Part shown: positions 16,182 to 24,461 of the stretch, one piece after another
Position numbering within the stretch: the first letter of the stretch is position 1
Layout of the letters: every line of letters begins with the position of its first letter
Assembly (NCBI RefSeq): GCF_001870735.1
Contig: NZ_MORL01000001.1
Coordinates: forward strand, 682,001-746,000
Direction of reading: 5' to 3'
DNA from: Arsenicibacter rosenii
GTDB taxonomy: Bacteria > Bacteroidota > Bacteroidia > Cytophagales > Spirosomataceae
Length of the DNA stretch: 64,000 nucleotides
The notes under the pieces: generated by a model
What the model saw: the letters and a program-made list of their open reading frames with translations, nothing else
Database searches by the model: none
Told to the model about the DNA's origin: nothing
Position numbers and translations under genes: made by a program

Positions 16182-16975
16182 ATTTTTTCCTGTGAAAACT
16201 GTTTGAACTTCGGCTCAACCCCGGAGAACCGGAGCGTTTCGCGCGTACCGAGTGCCAGAAAACCCAGTTGTGCCAGGCTGTCATAAAACAAACGCAGTAC
16301 CCGTTCCTGCAGGGATTTATCAAAGTAAATCAATACGTTACGGCAGAGAATCAGGTCAAATTCGTTGAATGAACTGTCGGACACGAGGTTATGGGTAGAA
16401 AAGATCATCTTCTCGCTCAGCGATTCATCGAACTTAACCTGCCCGTAATGTGCGGTGTAATACGACGAAAAATCCTGCACGCCGCCTGAAGCAATGTAAT
16501 TTTCAGAATTAAGCTTCATTTCGCTGAGCGAAAAAAAACCTTTACGGGCCTTTTCCAGTACGGTTGGATTCAGGTCCGTGGCATACAACAGGGATTTATG
16601 CAGGAGATTGGCCTCCTTCAGCAGAATGGCCATAGAATATACCTCTTCGCCGGTTGAGCAGCCGGCATGCCAGATACGGATAAACGGTTTGGCCCGCAGG
16701 TTATCAATCACTTCCTGCCGAAGCACCCGGTAAAAGCCCGGGTCACGGAACATCTCCGTTACGTTGACCGTCAGTTCCTCCACAAAATGTTTCAGGTACG
16801 TTTCATCAGATCGGAGCCGGTAGCGTAGCTCGGCAAAGCTCGGGAATTTGTCCAGAGAACATAGCCGCTGCACCCGCCGTTTCAGCGAGGCCCGTGCATA
16901 GTTGGTGAAATCGTATCCGTATAGTTCAAAAAGATCATTTAGTAAAAGATCAAGATCATGCTCCTCAATCATCAA
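16163..16975 (-). CDS. cheR: CheR-type SAM-dependent protein methyltransferase
   Basis: 270 residues: an N-terminal helical CheR_N domain (about 5-60) and the methyltransferase domain with the SAM-binding loop HAGCSTGEE at 103-111, TDLNPTVLEKA, and the ILCRNVLIYFD motif IV region. In chemotaxis it methylates receptor glutamates. Here it lies 8 bases after a lone receiver gene and overlaps cheB, in a kinase operon. Likely substrate is a glutamate on one of the operon kinases' coiled-coil regions, an inference. Confidence 0.95.
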   Translation of the reverse strand: MMIEEHDLDLLLNDLFELYGYDFTNYARASLKRRVQRLCSLDKFPSFAELRYRLRSDETYLKHFVEELTVNVTEMFRDPGFYRVLRQEVIDNLRAKPFIRIWHAGCSTGEEVYSMAILLKEANLLHKSLLYATDLNPTVLEKARKGFFSLSEMKLNSENYIASGGVQDFSSYYTAHYGQVKFDESLSEKMIFSTHNLVSDSSFNEFDLILCRNVLIYFDKSLQERVLRLFYDSLAQLGFLALGTRETLRFSGVEPKFKQFSQEKIWRKVT

Positions 16976-16983
16976 TAAACAAG

Positions 16984-17349
16984 TTAAATACGAGCGAGTA
17001 ATGTCAATAATTTATCGACGTCTATTGGCTTCGAAATATAATCATCGGCACCTGCTTCCAGACATTTTTCGCGGTCACCGACCATGGCCTGGGCAGTAAC
17101 GGCGAAAATGGGCACTTCCCGGCGCGAACGAATACTCCGTATCCGCGGAATGGCCTCGTAGCCATCAATATCCGGCATCATCATATCCAGTAAAATGACA
17201 TCAACCTCCTCATCCGTTTTTAATAATTCCAATGCTTCATCAGCGTGAAGAGACGACAGGCAGTCAAATGACTTTGCTTTCAGGGTAGCCTTCAGCGCAA
17301 AGATATTTCTGGCGTCATCATCGATGATTAATACTTTTTTCTTACGCAT
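16984..17349 (-). CDS. Single-domain response regulator
   Basis: 121 residues, one receiver domain and no output. Acidic pocket at Asp10-Asp12, phospho-acceptor Asp55 (VILLDMMMPDIDGYEA), Thr (FAVTAQA) and Lys (YISKPIDVDKL) all present. Very similar in its core motifs to the third receiver of the hybrid kinase upstream, suggesting origin by domain duplication and a role as a diffusible phosphate shuttle. Confidence 0.93.
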   Translation of the reverse strand: MRKKKVLIIDDDARNIFALKATLKAKSFDCLSSLHADEALELLKTDEEVDVILLDMMMPDIDGYEAIPRIRSIRSRREVPIFAVTAQAMVGDREKCLEAGADDYISKPIDVDKLLTLLARI

Positions 17350-17399
17350 GTTGTTCTATTTTTTATCGCCTTGCCTCTGTGTAGTACTCATCGGTCTGT

Positions 17400-20300
17400 T
17401 CAGCGCTCATAGAGCCAAACCCGCAGTAAGGACATAAGCTGATCAATATCCACCGGTTTGGTAATATAGTCGGACGCACCCGCCTGAATGCACTTTTCAC
17501 GGTCGCCGGTCATTGCCTTGGCCGTCACGGCAATCACCGGCAGGTTTTTCCACTGGTTGTTTTCGCGGATTTTGCGGGCCGTTTCGTAGCCATCCATCTT
17601 CGGCATCATCATGTCGAGCAACACCACGTCGATAGCCGGATTTTCGGCTAGTTTCTGCAAGGCTTCCTTGCCGTCGAGCGCCGTTACTACGTTCATTTTG
17701 TAGGTTTCCAGCGCTTTCGACAAGGAGAAAATATTCCGCACGTCGTCATCAGCCACCAGCACCGTCCGGTTTTGCAGGACCTGACTCAAGGCGCCCAGTT
17801 TACGTTCTTCCAGCGCCGTTCCTCCCGATCCCTTGTTGTTTTCGACGAGGTGCAGGAACAACGATACCTCGTCCAGCATGCGCTGATACGAATGGGCGGT
17901 TTTGACAATAATTGAATCAGCGTACTTTCTGATTTTCAGCTCTTCGGCCATCGACAGGCTCTTCCCGGTAAAAATAATGATCGGCAGGCTTTCGAGCCCC
18001 GGGTTTTTCCGGGCTTCTTCCAGCATTTCGTAGGCTTTCGAATCCGGAATACCCATATCCAGAATCACACAATCAACTTCTTTCCGTTTGAGGGCATCAA
18101 TACCGGCCGAAACATCACTCTCCAGCTCCGAATTAATGCTGAACGTTTCCAGGAAGTAGGCCAGTGCCTTGGCATGCTTCGGGTTGTCTTCAATGATCAG
18201 TACCTTTTTGGCCTTCCGGTCGAGCACATATTCAATTTTTTTGAACACATCCTGCATCTGCTCAAAGGCCATGGGTTTATTCACAAAATCAATCGCTCCT
18301 TTCAGGATACTTTCCTTCTTGAGGCGGTGCGACGACATGATGTGTACCGGAATGTGCCGTGTCCGCGGGTTGGCCTTCAGGGCATCCATCACCTCCCAGC
18401 CACTCATCACCGGCAACTGAATATCGAGCAAAATGCCGTGCGGCTGGTAGATGCCGGCCAGTTCCAGCCCCTCGTCCCCCCGCACCGAAACAATGCCTTT
18501 GTAGCCCCGTTTCCGTGAATAATCGAGCAGTGACCGCGCAAAACCGGTATCATCCTCAATGATCAGAATGGTTTTGTCTGCTTCGGTAATCTCTTTCCGG
18601 TCGTCCGGTATCGCAGCCGGAATCAGCGTACTGATGTAAGACTGCTCTTTCGGCTCTGCCACCACCGGCACAGGCTCTGCTTTCGGGACAATCACCGGTG
18701 TCTTCGCAGGCAGCATCAACTCTTTATCGGGATTAACCGGGATACAGACCGTAAATTCGCTGCCTTTACCCGGCGTACTGGCCAGCAGAATTTCACCGCC
18801 CAGCAGCTTTGCCAGTTCCCGGCTGATGGAAAGGCCGAGTCCCGTTCCGCCATACTTCCGTTTCGTCGACCCGTCGGCCTGCTGGAAGGCCTCGAAAATC
18901 AGATGTTGTTTATCCGCCGGAATCCCGATACCGGTGTCTTTCACGGCAAAGCAAATGACGTCCTTCTGCTTTGGATGCCGTTGTACTGCCACCGTTACGC
19001 TACCTTGCGCCGTAAACTTGAGTGCATTGGAAATCAGATTCTTCAGGATCTGTCCAAGCCGCATCTTATCCGTTTCGATAATTGGCGGCACATTCGGAGC
19101 CACGCTGATCGAAAAGTCGAGTTTTTTCTCCCGCGCCAGTGGTGTAAATAAGGCCGACAACTCCGACGTAATGTCGTTGACCGCTACCTCCAGGTATTCG
19201 AGTTTCATCTGACCGGCCTCAATCTTGGACAGGTCCAGAATCTCATCAATCAGCCCCAGCAAGCCGTTGCCCGACGACTGGATGACTTTTGCGTATTCCA
19301 CCTGGTCGGTGGTCAGGTTTTCTTCGTCATTTTCAGACAATAACCGGCTCAGTAACAGAATGGAGTTCAGCGGTGTCCGGAGTTCGTGCGACATATTAGC
19401 CAGGAACTCGGATTTATAACGGGTACTGATTTCCAGTTCTTCGGCCTTCCGCTGGATTTCCGCATTTTTTTCCTCAAGCAGGAAACTGCGCTCTTCGAGT
19501 TCGGCGTTGGTCTGCTGCAATTCCTCCTGCTGCACCCGGAGTTCTTCCTCCGACGCCTGAAGTTTCTGGGCCTGCATTTCGAGTTCGGCATTCAGGTTTT
19601 CCAGCTCGGTATGCTGGGCCTGAAGCTCCTCCGACTGCGCCTGCGTTTCTTCGAGGAAATTCTGCAGTTTGATGTAATCCAGGGCAGAGTTTACTCCGAT
19701 GGCCAGGGCCTCGGTATTTCCTTCGAGGAAGGCCAGTTCCAGCTCCGTCGGGGCTTTCAGCAGGCCAAGTTCAATTATGCCGATACACACCCCGTCATAC
19801 AGCAGCGGAAGCACCACAATGGTAGCCGGGCGGACGGCTCCGAGCGACGAGTTGATGTCGAAATACGCCTCCGGAAAATCGGAAACAACAATGGTTTTCT
19901 TTGCCGTAATCGCCTGGCCCGCCAGCCCTTCTCCGGGCAAAAGACGGGTCGGTACGTTTTTGGCGGCATAACCGGCCATCAGCCCGTAGCTGCCATCGTC
20001 ATTGATGATGTAAATGGTACCCAGCGGTGCCTTTACATACTTAGCGATCGCGTCGATCAGCCCGGCCGCCAGACGTTTCAGCTCCCGCTGCCCCCGGATG
20101 GCCTCACTCAGGGTAACCGTACCGGCCTGTAGCCAGTTTCTGGCTTTCAGGTCGGTAAATGTCTGTTCCAGTGCACTGCCCATGCTGTTGAGCGCTTTGG
20201 CGATCCGGCCCAGCTCATCCTCTTTTTCATCCTGCGACCGGACCGTATAATCGCCTCCGGCAATGGCCGAGGTGACTTTTTCCATATCGGTTATACGCCG

Positions 20301-20996
20301 GGTTGTTTCAAGATACCGGGCTTCGGCTTCCCGTTGCCGGGCAATCCGTTCATCCAGGTCCCGTTTGATACGGATATAGGTGCTTACCGTAATCAGGATA
20401 GAAATGATGGCCGCCAGGGCCAGCAAATAAGGCGTATAGGTAATATAGAACTGCTGTTGGTCCAGACGCCGCTTCAACAGGGCATTTTCGTCCCGCTTAA
20501 TCCGGTTCACCACAATGCGCAGATCGTCCATGATTTTTTTCCCGCGCAGCATTTCACGATGCCGGGCTACGGTATCCTGAGCTGACCGGCTGGATCGCCT
20601 TACGAGATCAACCACTTTCTGCATCTGATTGAACTTGTTCTCGTAGAGAGTTTTCACCAGCTCCAGATGCCGGCGTTGCAACTGGTTGTCACTCGTTAAA
20701 CCAACCAATACCTCATACGAATTCGCCACTTTTTCATAGGCGCCTGTGTATGGCTGCAAAAACCGTTCGTCGAGCGTTACCAGATACCCGCGCTGCCCCG
20801 TTTCGGCATCTTTCATGTAGGAGATTACATTCTCGGCTTCAATCAGGACCTGATTGGTGTGGTTCACTAACTTAGAATTGTCGATCAGTTTCTGTGTACT
20901 GTAATACGAAGCAAATAAGCTCAGCACCAGTATCAGAATGGAGGCTGAAAAAACGATCTGTAACTGTCGGATGACAGTGGTGGCAGCTGATGTCAT
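17400..20996 (-). CDS. Hybrid sensor kinase: CHASE3-HAMP-GAF-HisKA-HATPase-three receivers
   Basis: 1198 residues. Order: membrane span (about 12-32), CHASE3 periplasmic sensor (about 35-180, with SYMKDAETGQRGYLVT), second span (about 188-208), HAMP (to about 285), GAF (about 295-430, KAPLGTIYIINDDGSYGLMA), a long Gln/Glu/Leu coiled coil (about 440-525), HisKA with the phospho-accepting His537 (NMSHELRTPLNS), the HATPase boxes (ISNALKFT, DTGIGIP, GGTGLGLS), then three receivers. Receivers one and three carry the full acidic pocket and Asp; receiver two reads ILDMGIPDSKA, with the DSK in place of the usual DG. The cheR-cheB pair downstream may tune it through the coiled coil. Confidence 0.95.
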   Translation of the reverse strand: MTSAATTVIRQLQIVFSASILILVLSLFASYYSTQKLIDNSKLVNHTNQVLIEAENVISYMKDAETGQRGYLVTLDERFLQPYTGAYEKVANSYEVLVGLTSDNQLQRRHLELVKTLYENKFNQMQKVVDLVRRSSRSAQDTVARHREMLRGKKIMDDLRIVVNRIKRDENALLKRRLDQQQFYITYTPYLLALAAIISILITVSTYIRIKRDLDERIARQREAEARYLETTRRITDMEKVTSAIAGGDYTVRSQDEKEDELGRIAKALNSMGSALEQTFTDLKARNWLQAGTVTLSEAIRGQRELKRLAAGLIDAIAKYVKAPLGTIYIINDDGSYGLMAGYAAKNVPTRLLPGEGLAGQAITAKKTIVVSDFPEAYFDINSSLGAVRPATIVVLPLLYDGVCIGIIELGLLKAPTELELAFLEGNTEALAIGVNSALDYIKLQNFLEETQAQSEELQAQHTELENLNAELEMQAQKLQASEEELRVQQEELQQTNAELEERSFLLEEKNAEIQRKAEELEISTRYKSEFLANMSHELRTPLNSILLLSRLLSENDEENLTTDQVEYAKVIQSSGNGLLGLIDEILDLSKIEAGQMKLEYLEVAVNDITSELSALFTPLAREKKLDFSISVAPNVPPIIETDKMRLGQILKNLISNALKFTAQGSVTVAVQRHPKQKDVICFAVKDTGIGIPADKQHLIFEAFQQADGSTKRKYGGTGLGLSISRELAKLLGGEILLASTPGKGSEFTVCIPVNPDKELMLPAKTPVIVPKAEPVPVVAEPKEQSYISTLIPAAIPDDRKEITEADKTILIIEDDTGFARSLLDYSRKRGYKGIVSVRGDEGLELAGIYQPHGILLDIQLPVMSGWEVMDALKANPRTRHIPVHIMSSHRLKKESILKGAIDFVNKPMAFEQMQDVFKKIEYVLDRKAKKVLIIEDNPKHAKALAYFLETFSINSELESDVSAGIDALKRKEVDCVILDMGIPDSKAYEMLEEARKNPGLESLPIIIFTGKSLSMAEELKIRKYADSIIVKTAHSYQRMLDEVSLFLHLVENNKGSGGTALEERKLGALSQVLQNRTVLVADDDVRNIFSLSKALETYKMNVVTALDGKEALQKLAENPAIDVVLLDMMMPKMDGYETARKIRENNQWKNLPVIAVTAKAMTGDREKCIQAGASDYITKPVDIDQLMSLLRVWLYER

Positions 20997-21087
20997 TGAA
21001 TACGTGAACGTTGGGCCTAATAAATCTTTTTGTTAACGCGGAGTGGGTAACGCAGCAGCGGGTAAGCTGCCGGCAGGTCTGCGGTAT

Positions 21088-22683
21088 TTATGACTTCATG
21101 ACAACGACCGGTTCAGGGCGCTGTACTAATGGTAACACAATGACAAACTGAGAGCCCTCGTTTACCTTGCTTCGTGCCCAGATCAGTCCGCCATGCTTAT
21201 CAATATTCTTCTTGGCAATGGCGAGACCAATACCGGTACCCTCGTAATTACCCTGGGTTTCAAGGCGCTGAAAGATAACAAATATCCGGTCCAGAAACTT
21301 TTCATCGAAGCCGATGCCGTTGTCTTCCACCACAATACGGCAGTAATCTCCCGTTTCAGAAGCCGGACTGTCAATATCCTTACGGCTGATCAGTTCTGCC
21401 CGTATGCTGATTTCAGGGGCCTGGTCCTGACGGGAAAATTTCAGGGCATTACTGATCAGGTTCTGAAACACCTGTCGTATGCGTCCGGGAACAATCTCAA
21501 CCACCGGCAGGGTTTCAATGGTGATCTTCGCCTTTTTGCGGCTGATTGTTTCTTCAAAATCAACCAGCAGTTCCTGCATCAGCTCGTTCAGGTTGGTCGG
21601 CATAAACGGGGCCGGAACCGTCAGCTGGGAATACGCCAGTAAATCCTTAATCAGCCGTGACATGCGGGCCGACGCGCGGATCGACCGGTCCAGATACGAG
21701 ACCGCCTCAGGGTTGTCTTTCAGGTAATTCTCCTTAACCATGTCGTTAAAAACCTGAATTTTCCGGAGCGGTTCCTTTAAATCGTGCGAGACCACCCAGG
21801 CAAACTGCTGTAGTTCATGGTTGGTCCGTTCGAGTTCATTGTTTTTGGCTAACAATTCCTGCGTCCGCTTACTGACTTCCTGCTCCAGCATTTCGGCGGT
21901 GACTTTCTGCGAATGAATGTCGGAAAACGTCCCGACCCAGCGCAGAATACTTCCTTCCTGCCGTACCGGCACAATCCGGAGCAGGTAAAACCGGTATGCT
22001 TTCGTGTGCAGATCACACAGCCGGACTTCCCTGACAAATTCTTCGCCGCATACTCTGGCTACTTCCCAGCCCTCACAAACAGAGTGATCATCCGGATGAA
22101 GCTCGGGAAAGGTATGGGCGTCTTTCGAGTATAAAAACCAGTGGTTATTGACGTATTCAATCCGGCCGTCCGTTGTAACGGTAAACGCAATCTGCGGAAG
22201 CGACTCCATCACCGACTGCAATTCCTGCATCCGTTCGGCCAGCGCTTCCTGCGCCCGTTTGCGGACCTCAACTTCTTTCTGAAGCGCTTTCTGGGCCTCC
22301 CGAAGCTCCTCCTGCTGTTTATAGAGCCGGTGCAGCGTCTTAACTTTCAGTACCAGAATATCGGGATCTACCGGCTTGGTCAGGTAGTCGATGCCACCCG
22401 AGCTGTAGCCTTTGGTAATAAATTTTTTCTCGGTATTAACGGCCGAAAGAAAGATAATGGATGTATCCCGTGCTTTACTGAAGCCCGCGATGGCATTGGC
22501 CACTTCAAAGCCGTCCATACCCGGCATTTGAACATCCAGAATGATAACAGAATAATTATTCTTCAGCACTTTCTTTAACGCCTCCTCTCCCGACTCAGCG
22601 CTATCGACCGGGAATTGGTGCAGTTCAAGAATTTTTCTGAGCGGAAGTATATTTTCTGGCCTATCATCAACAATGAGAATCAT
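21088..22683 (-). CDS. Receiver-PAS-histidine kinase
   Basis: 531 residues: N-terminal receiver (1-120; phospho-Asp in VIILDVQMPGMDGFE), a short coiled coil, a PAS domain (about 165-275, MESLPQIAFTVTTDGRIEYV), a second coiled coil, HisKA with His300 (VVSHDLKEPLRKI), and the HATPase boxes (ISNALKFS, DNGIGFDEK, GTGIGLAIAKK). It is soluble and probably receives phosphate or signals from another kinase and passes them on. It is the first gene of the five-gene operon, 91 bases before the hybrid kinase. Confidence 0.94.
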   Translation of the reverse strand: MILIVDDRPENILPLRKILELHQFPVDSAESGEEALKKVLKNNYSVIILDVQMPGMDGFEVANAIAGFSKARDTSIIFLSAVNTEKKFITKGYSSGGIDYLTKPVDPDILVLKVKTLHRLYKQQEELREAQKALQKEVEVRKRAQEALAERMQELQSVMESLPQIAFTVTTDGRIEYVNNHWFLYSKDAHTFPELHPDDHSVCEGWEVARVCGEEFVREVRLCDLHTKAYRFYLLRIVPVRQEGSILRWVGTFSDIHSQKVTAEMLEQEVSKRTQELLAKNNELERTNHELQQFAWVVSHDLKEPLRKIQVFNDMVKENYLKDNPEAVSYLDRSIRASARMSRLIKDLLAYSQLTVPAPFMPTNLNELMQELLVDFEETISRKKAKITIETLPVVEIVPGRIRQVFQNLISNALKFSRQDQAPEISIRAELISRKDIDSPASETGDYCRIVVEDNGIGFDEKFLDRIFVIFQRLETQGNYEGTGIGLAIAKKNIDKHGGLIWARSKVNEGSQFVIVLPLVQRPEPVVVMKS

Positions 22684-22938
22684 ATCCCAGGAAACGCGTT
22701 TTATACCTTAACGTGAGTAAATATGTACGTTTTACACGTAACTACACCGAAATTAATTGAATTATCTTTCATGTGCGTATTTTTTTAGCGTACAACGATT
22801 CCCGTAAACTAATCCCCACTGATTGTAAACTAAATACGTTTTTTTTTGCCTTTCCCGATTTTTTACAGAATAGCCGGAATTCGGTCGGGAACCCCTAACT
22901 TGCATGCATACAAAACCAATACTAAACCACTTACAGAC

Positions 22939-23535
22939 ATGAAACGCTGGTTATACCTGCCACTCGCCCTGGTGGCCGTACAGACATTCGCCCAGTCTTC
23001 GCTCCCACCCGCTGCCATACAGATTAAGCTGGCCACGCTGGCCGCACCGGCCGACAAGCGCGACGGGGCAACGGTGCTGGGCTACAACCCGAACAAAGAA
23101 CTGGTTGAACTCCGGAAAGGTACCAACGAACTGATTTGCCTGGCCGACGATCCGGCTCAGAAAGGCTTCAGCGTGTCGTGTTACCACCGCGACCTGGAGC
23201 CCTTTATGAAGCGGGGCCGTGAGCTGAAGCAGGAAGGGAAAAAGCCGGACGAGATCCTGAAAATACGGGAAGCAGAGGTAAAAAGCGGGAAGTGGGCGAT
23301 GCCGAAGCATCCGTCATCCTTGTTTGTCTATACCGCAAAAGAAGAAAACGTCGACCTGGCAACCGGCGAGGTAAAAGACGGCTATCAGCGGGGTGTGGTC
23401 TATATTCCTTACGCCACGACCGAAAGTACCGGTCTGCCCACCTCTCCCCCGGCACCGGGTATGCCCTGGATTATGGACCCGGGTACGCACCGGGCTCACA
23501 TCATGATCAACCCGCCGGCCCCACAGGGCAAATAA
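22939..23535 (+). CDS. Secreted protein of unknown function
   Basis: 198 residues with a signal peptide (MKRWLYLPLALVAVQTFAQS). The mature part is rich in charged residues and proline (LAAPADKRDGATVLGYNPNK, FVYTAKEENVDLATGE, PGTHRAHIMINPPAPQGK). I recognise no catalytic motif. The frame extends upstream, but ATG at 22939 places the signal peptide first. An excellent terminator follows. Similar secreted proteins of unknown role are frequent in Cytophagales. Confidence 0.75.
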   Translation: MKRWLYLPLALVAVQTFAQSSLPPAAIQIKLATLAAPADKRDGATVLGYNPNKELVELRKGTNELICLADDPAQKGFSVSCYHRDLEPFMKRGRELKQEGKKPDEILKIREAEVKSGKWAMPKHPSSLFVYTAKEENVDLATGEVKDGYQRGVVYIPYATTESTGLPTSPPAPGMPWIMDPGTHRAHIMINPPAPQGK

Positions 23536-23541
23536 GCTCAT

Positions 23542-23580
23542 AAAAAAGGGCTGCGTTTCGTAAAACGCAGCCCTTTTTTT
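23542..23580 (+). terminator. Intrinsic terminator
   Basis: AAAAAAGGGCTGCGTTT paired with AAACGCAGCCCTTTTTT around CGTA; serves the secreted-protein gene and, read backwards, the convergent CHRD gene. Confidence 0.9.
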
Positions 23581-23593
23581 GTACTAAACAACG

Positions 23594-24052
23594 CTACTGT
23601 TTTTTGATATCTCCGCGGATTTCACCGTTCGGATAAGCCGCTGTATGGAAATTGACGTAATACTGTCCCGCCAGAATGCTATCCCGCTGAGTCCGGCGCA
23701 GAGACGTAGTACCGCTGATGGGTGAGGTCAGGCTGGCAAACGGAATAATTGGCGCACCCGTCCCGTTCGCACTGTCAATCCGGTGAATGTGGCCTGCGGT
23801 CGGCGTGATGCCCTGGTACGTCACAGTATAGCTCATGACGTTCGTCGTCGTATCGATCGTACCGGTCATCGTACCGGTAGCCGTTGAGGTTGTCGATGTT
23901 GGTTTTTCCTGTAAGCCGTTAATGTCTGCTTTCAGATTTACGACATTGTTTGTCGGTGTGGGGTTGTTGTTGTTATCGTCGTCATTGTTACAGGCTGCAA
24001 AAACTGTCATCACTGCCAAAAAGGCCGCCCCTCCAATCCATTTCGAGTTCAT
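23594..24052 (-). CDS. CHRD-domain lipoprotein
   Basis: 152 residues. A lipobox (FLAVMTVFAAC) makes Cys the likely N-terminal residue of the mature protein; a DDDNNNN linker follows, then a CHRD domain (about 45-150: LNGLQEKP-like motif as INGLQEKP, TVTYQGITPTAGHIH, YYVNFHTAAYPNGEIRG). CHRD domains were named from chordin and are common in bacterial surface proteins; their ligand is unknown. An upstream TTG start would add eight residues; ATG at 24052 suits the signal peptide. Confidence 0.9.
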   Translation of the reverse strand: MNSKWIGGAAFLAVMTVFAACNNDDDNNNNPTPTNNVVNLKADINGLQEKPTSTTSTATGTMTGTIDTTTNVMSYTVTYQGITPTAGHIHRIDSANGTGAPIIPFASLTSPISGTTSLRRTQRDSILAGQYYVNFHTAAYPNGEIRGDIKKQ

Positions 24053-24233
24053 TCGCTGTTGAGTTTTAAGTTGCAAACTAGTTTAAGACTATATCCCATC
24101 GGATTAATCTTCTTATCACTATTACAATGTCATTCAACCCCACAATATTGTCAGCCGTTTCTCAAACTGAGCGAACGGCCCGGCCCCCGTCAGCCAAAAC
24201 TTCCTTAAAACCGGGTTTTGAGCCGGATAATCT

Positions 24234-24272
24234 ATACTGATTACCAATTATTTCAGTATTTGTAATCAGTAT
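24234..24272. promoter_or_regulatory. Perfect 11-base inverted repeat upstream of aconitase
   Basis: ATACTGATTAC (24234-24244) and GTAATCAGTAT (24262-24272), 17 bases apart, about 190 bases before the aconitase ATG and just ahead of a -7 box TAATTTTG at 24298-24305. Either a regulator's binding pair or a hairpin; position ahead of the promoter favours DNA binding. Confidence 0.55.
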
Positions 24273-24297
24273 AAAGTCCGTATTGCCAAAAATGCCT

Positions 24298-24305
24298 TAA
24301 TTTTG
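24298..24305 (+). promoter_or_regulatory. -7 box for the aconitase gene
   Basis: TAATTTTG matches TAnnTTTG and would give a leader of about 150 bases before the ATG at 24462. No TTG at standard spacing. Confidence 0.4.
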
Positions 24306-24461
24306 AGGCTGAAAAACCAATCTGCGTCAATCAATCTTTGGTGCTGCGTTCCTGGTTGTCTGTGCTTTGTTTTCCGGTATTATCCTGAACTCAGCAACTC
24401 AATACTCAGCAGCTCAGAACAAAAAAGAGAACGCAACTTTAGACCCAGTTCATTATTTGCT

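Noticed and set aside
19386-20132. 248-residue plus-strand frame opposite the hybrid kinase
   Set aside because: Antisense shadow; the minus strand carries complete kinase domains.
23594-24076. TTG start for the CHRD lipoprotein
   Set aside because: It would put eight polar residues ahead of the lipoprotein signal peptide; the ATG at 24052 is natural.
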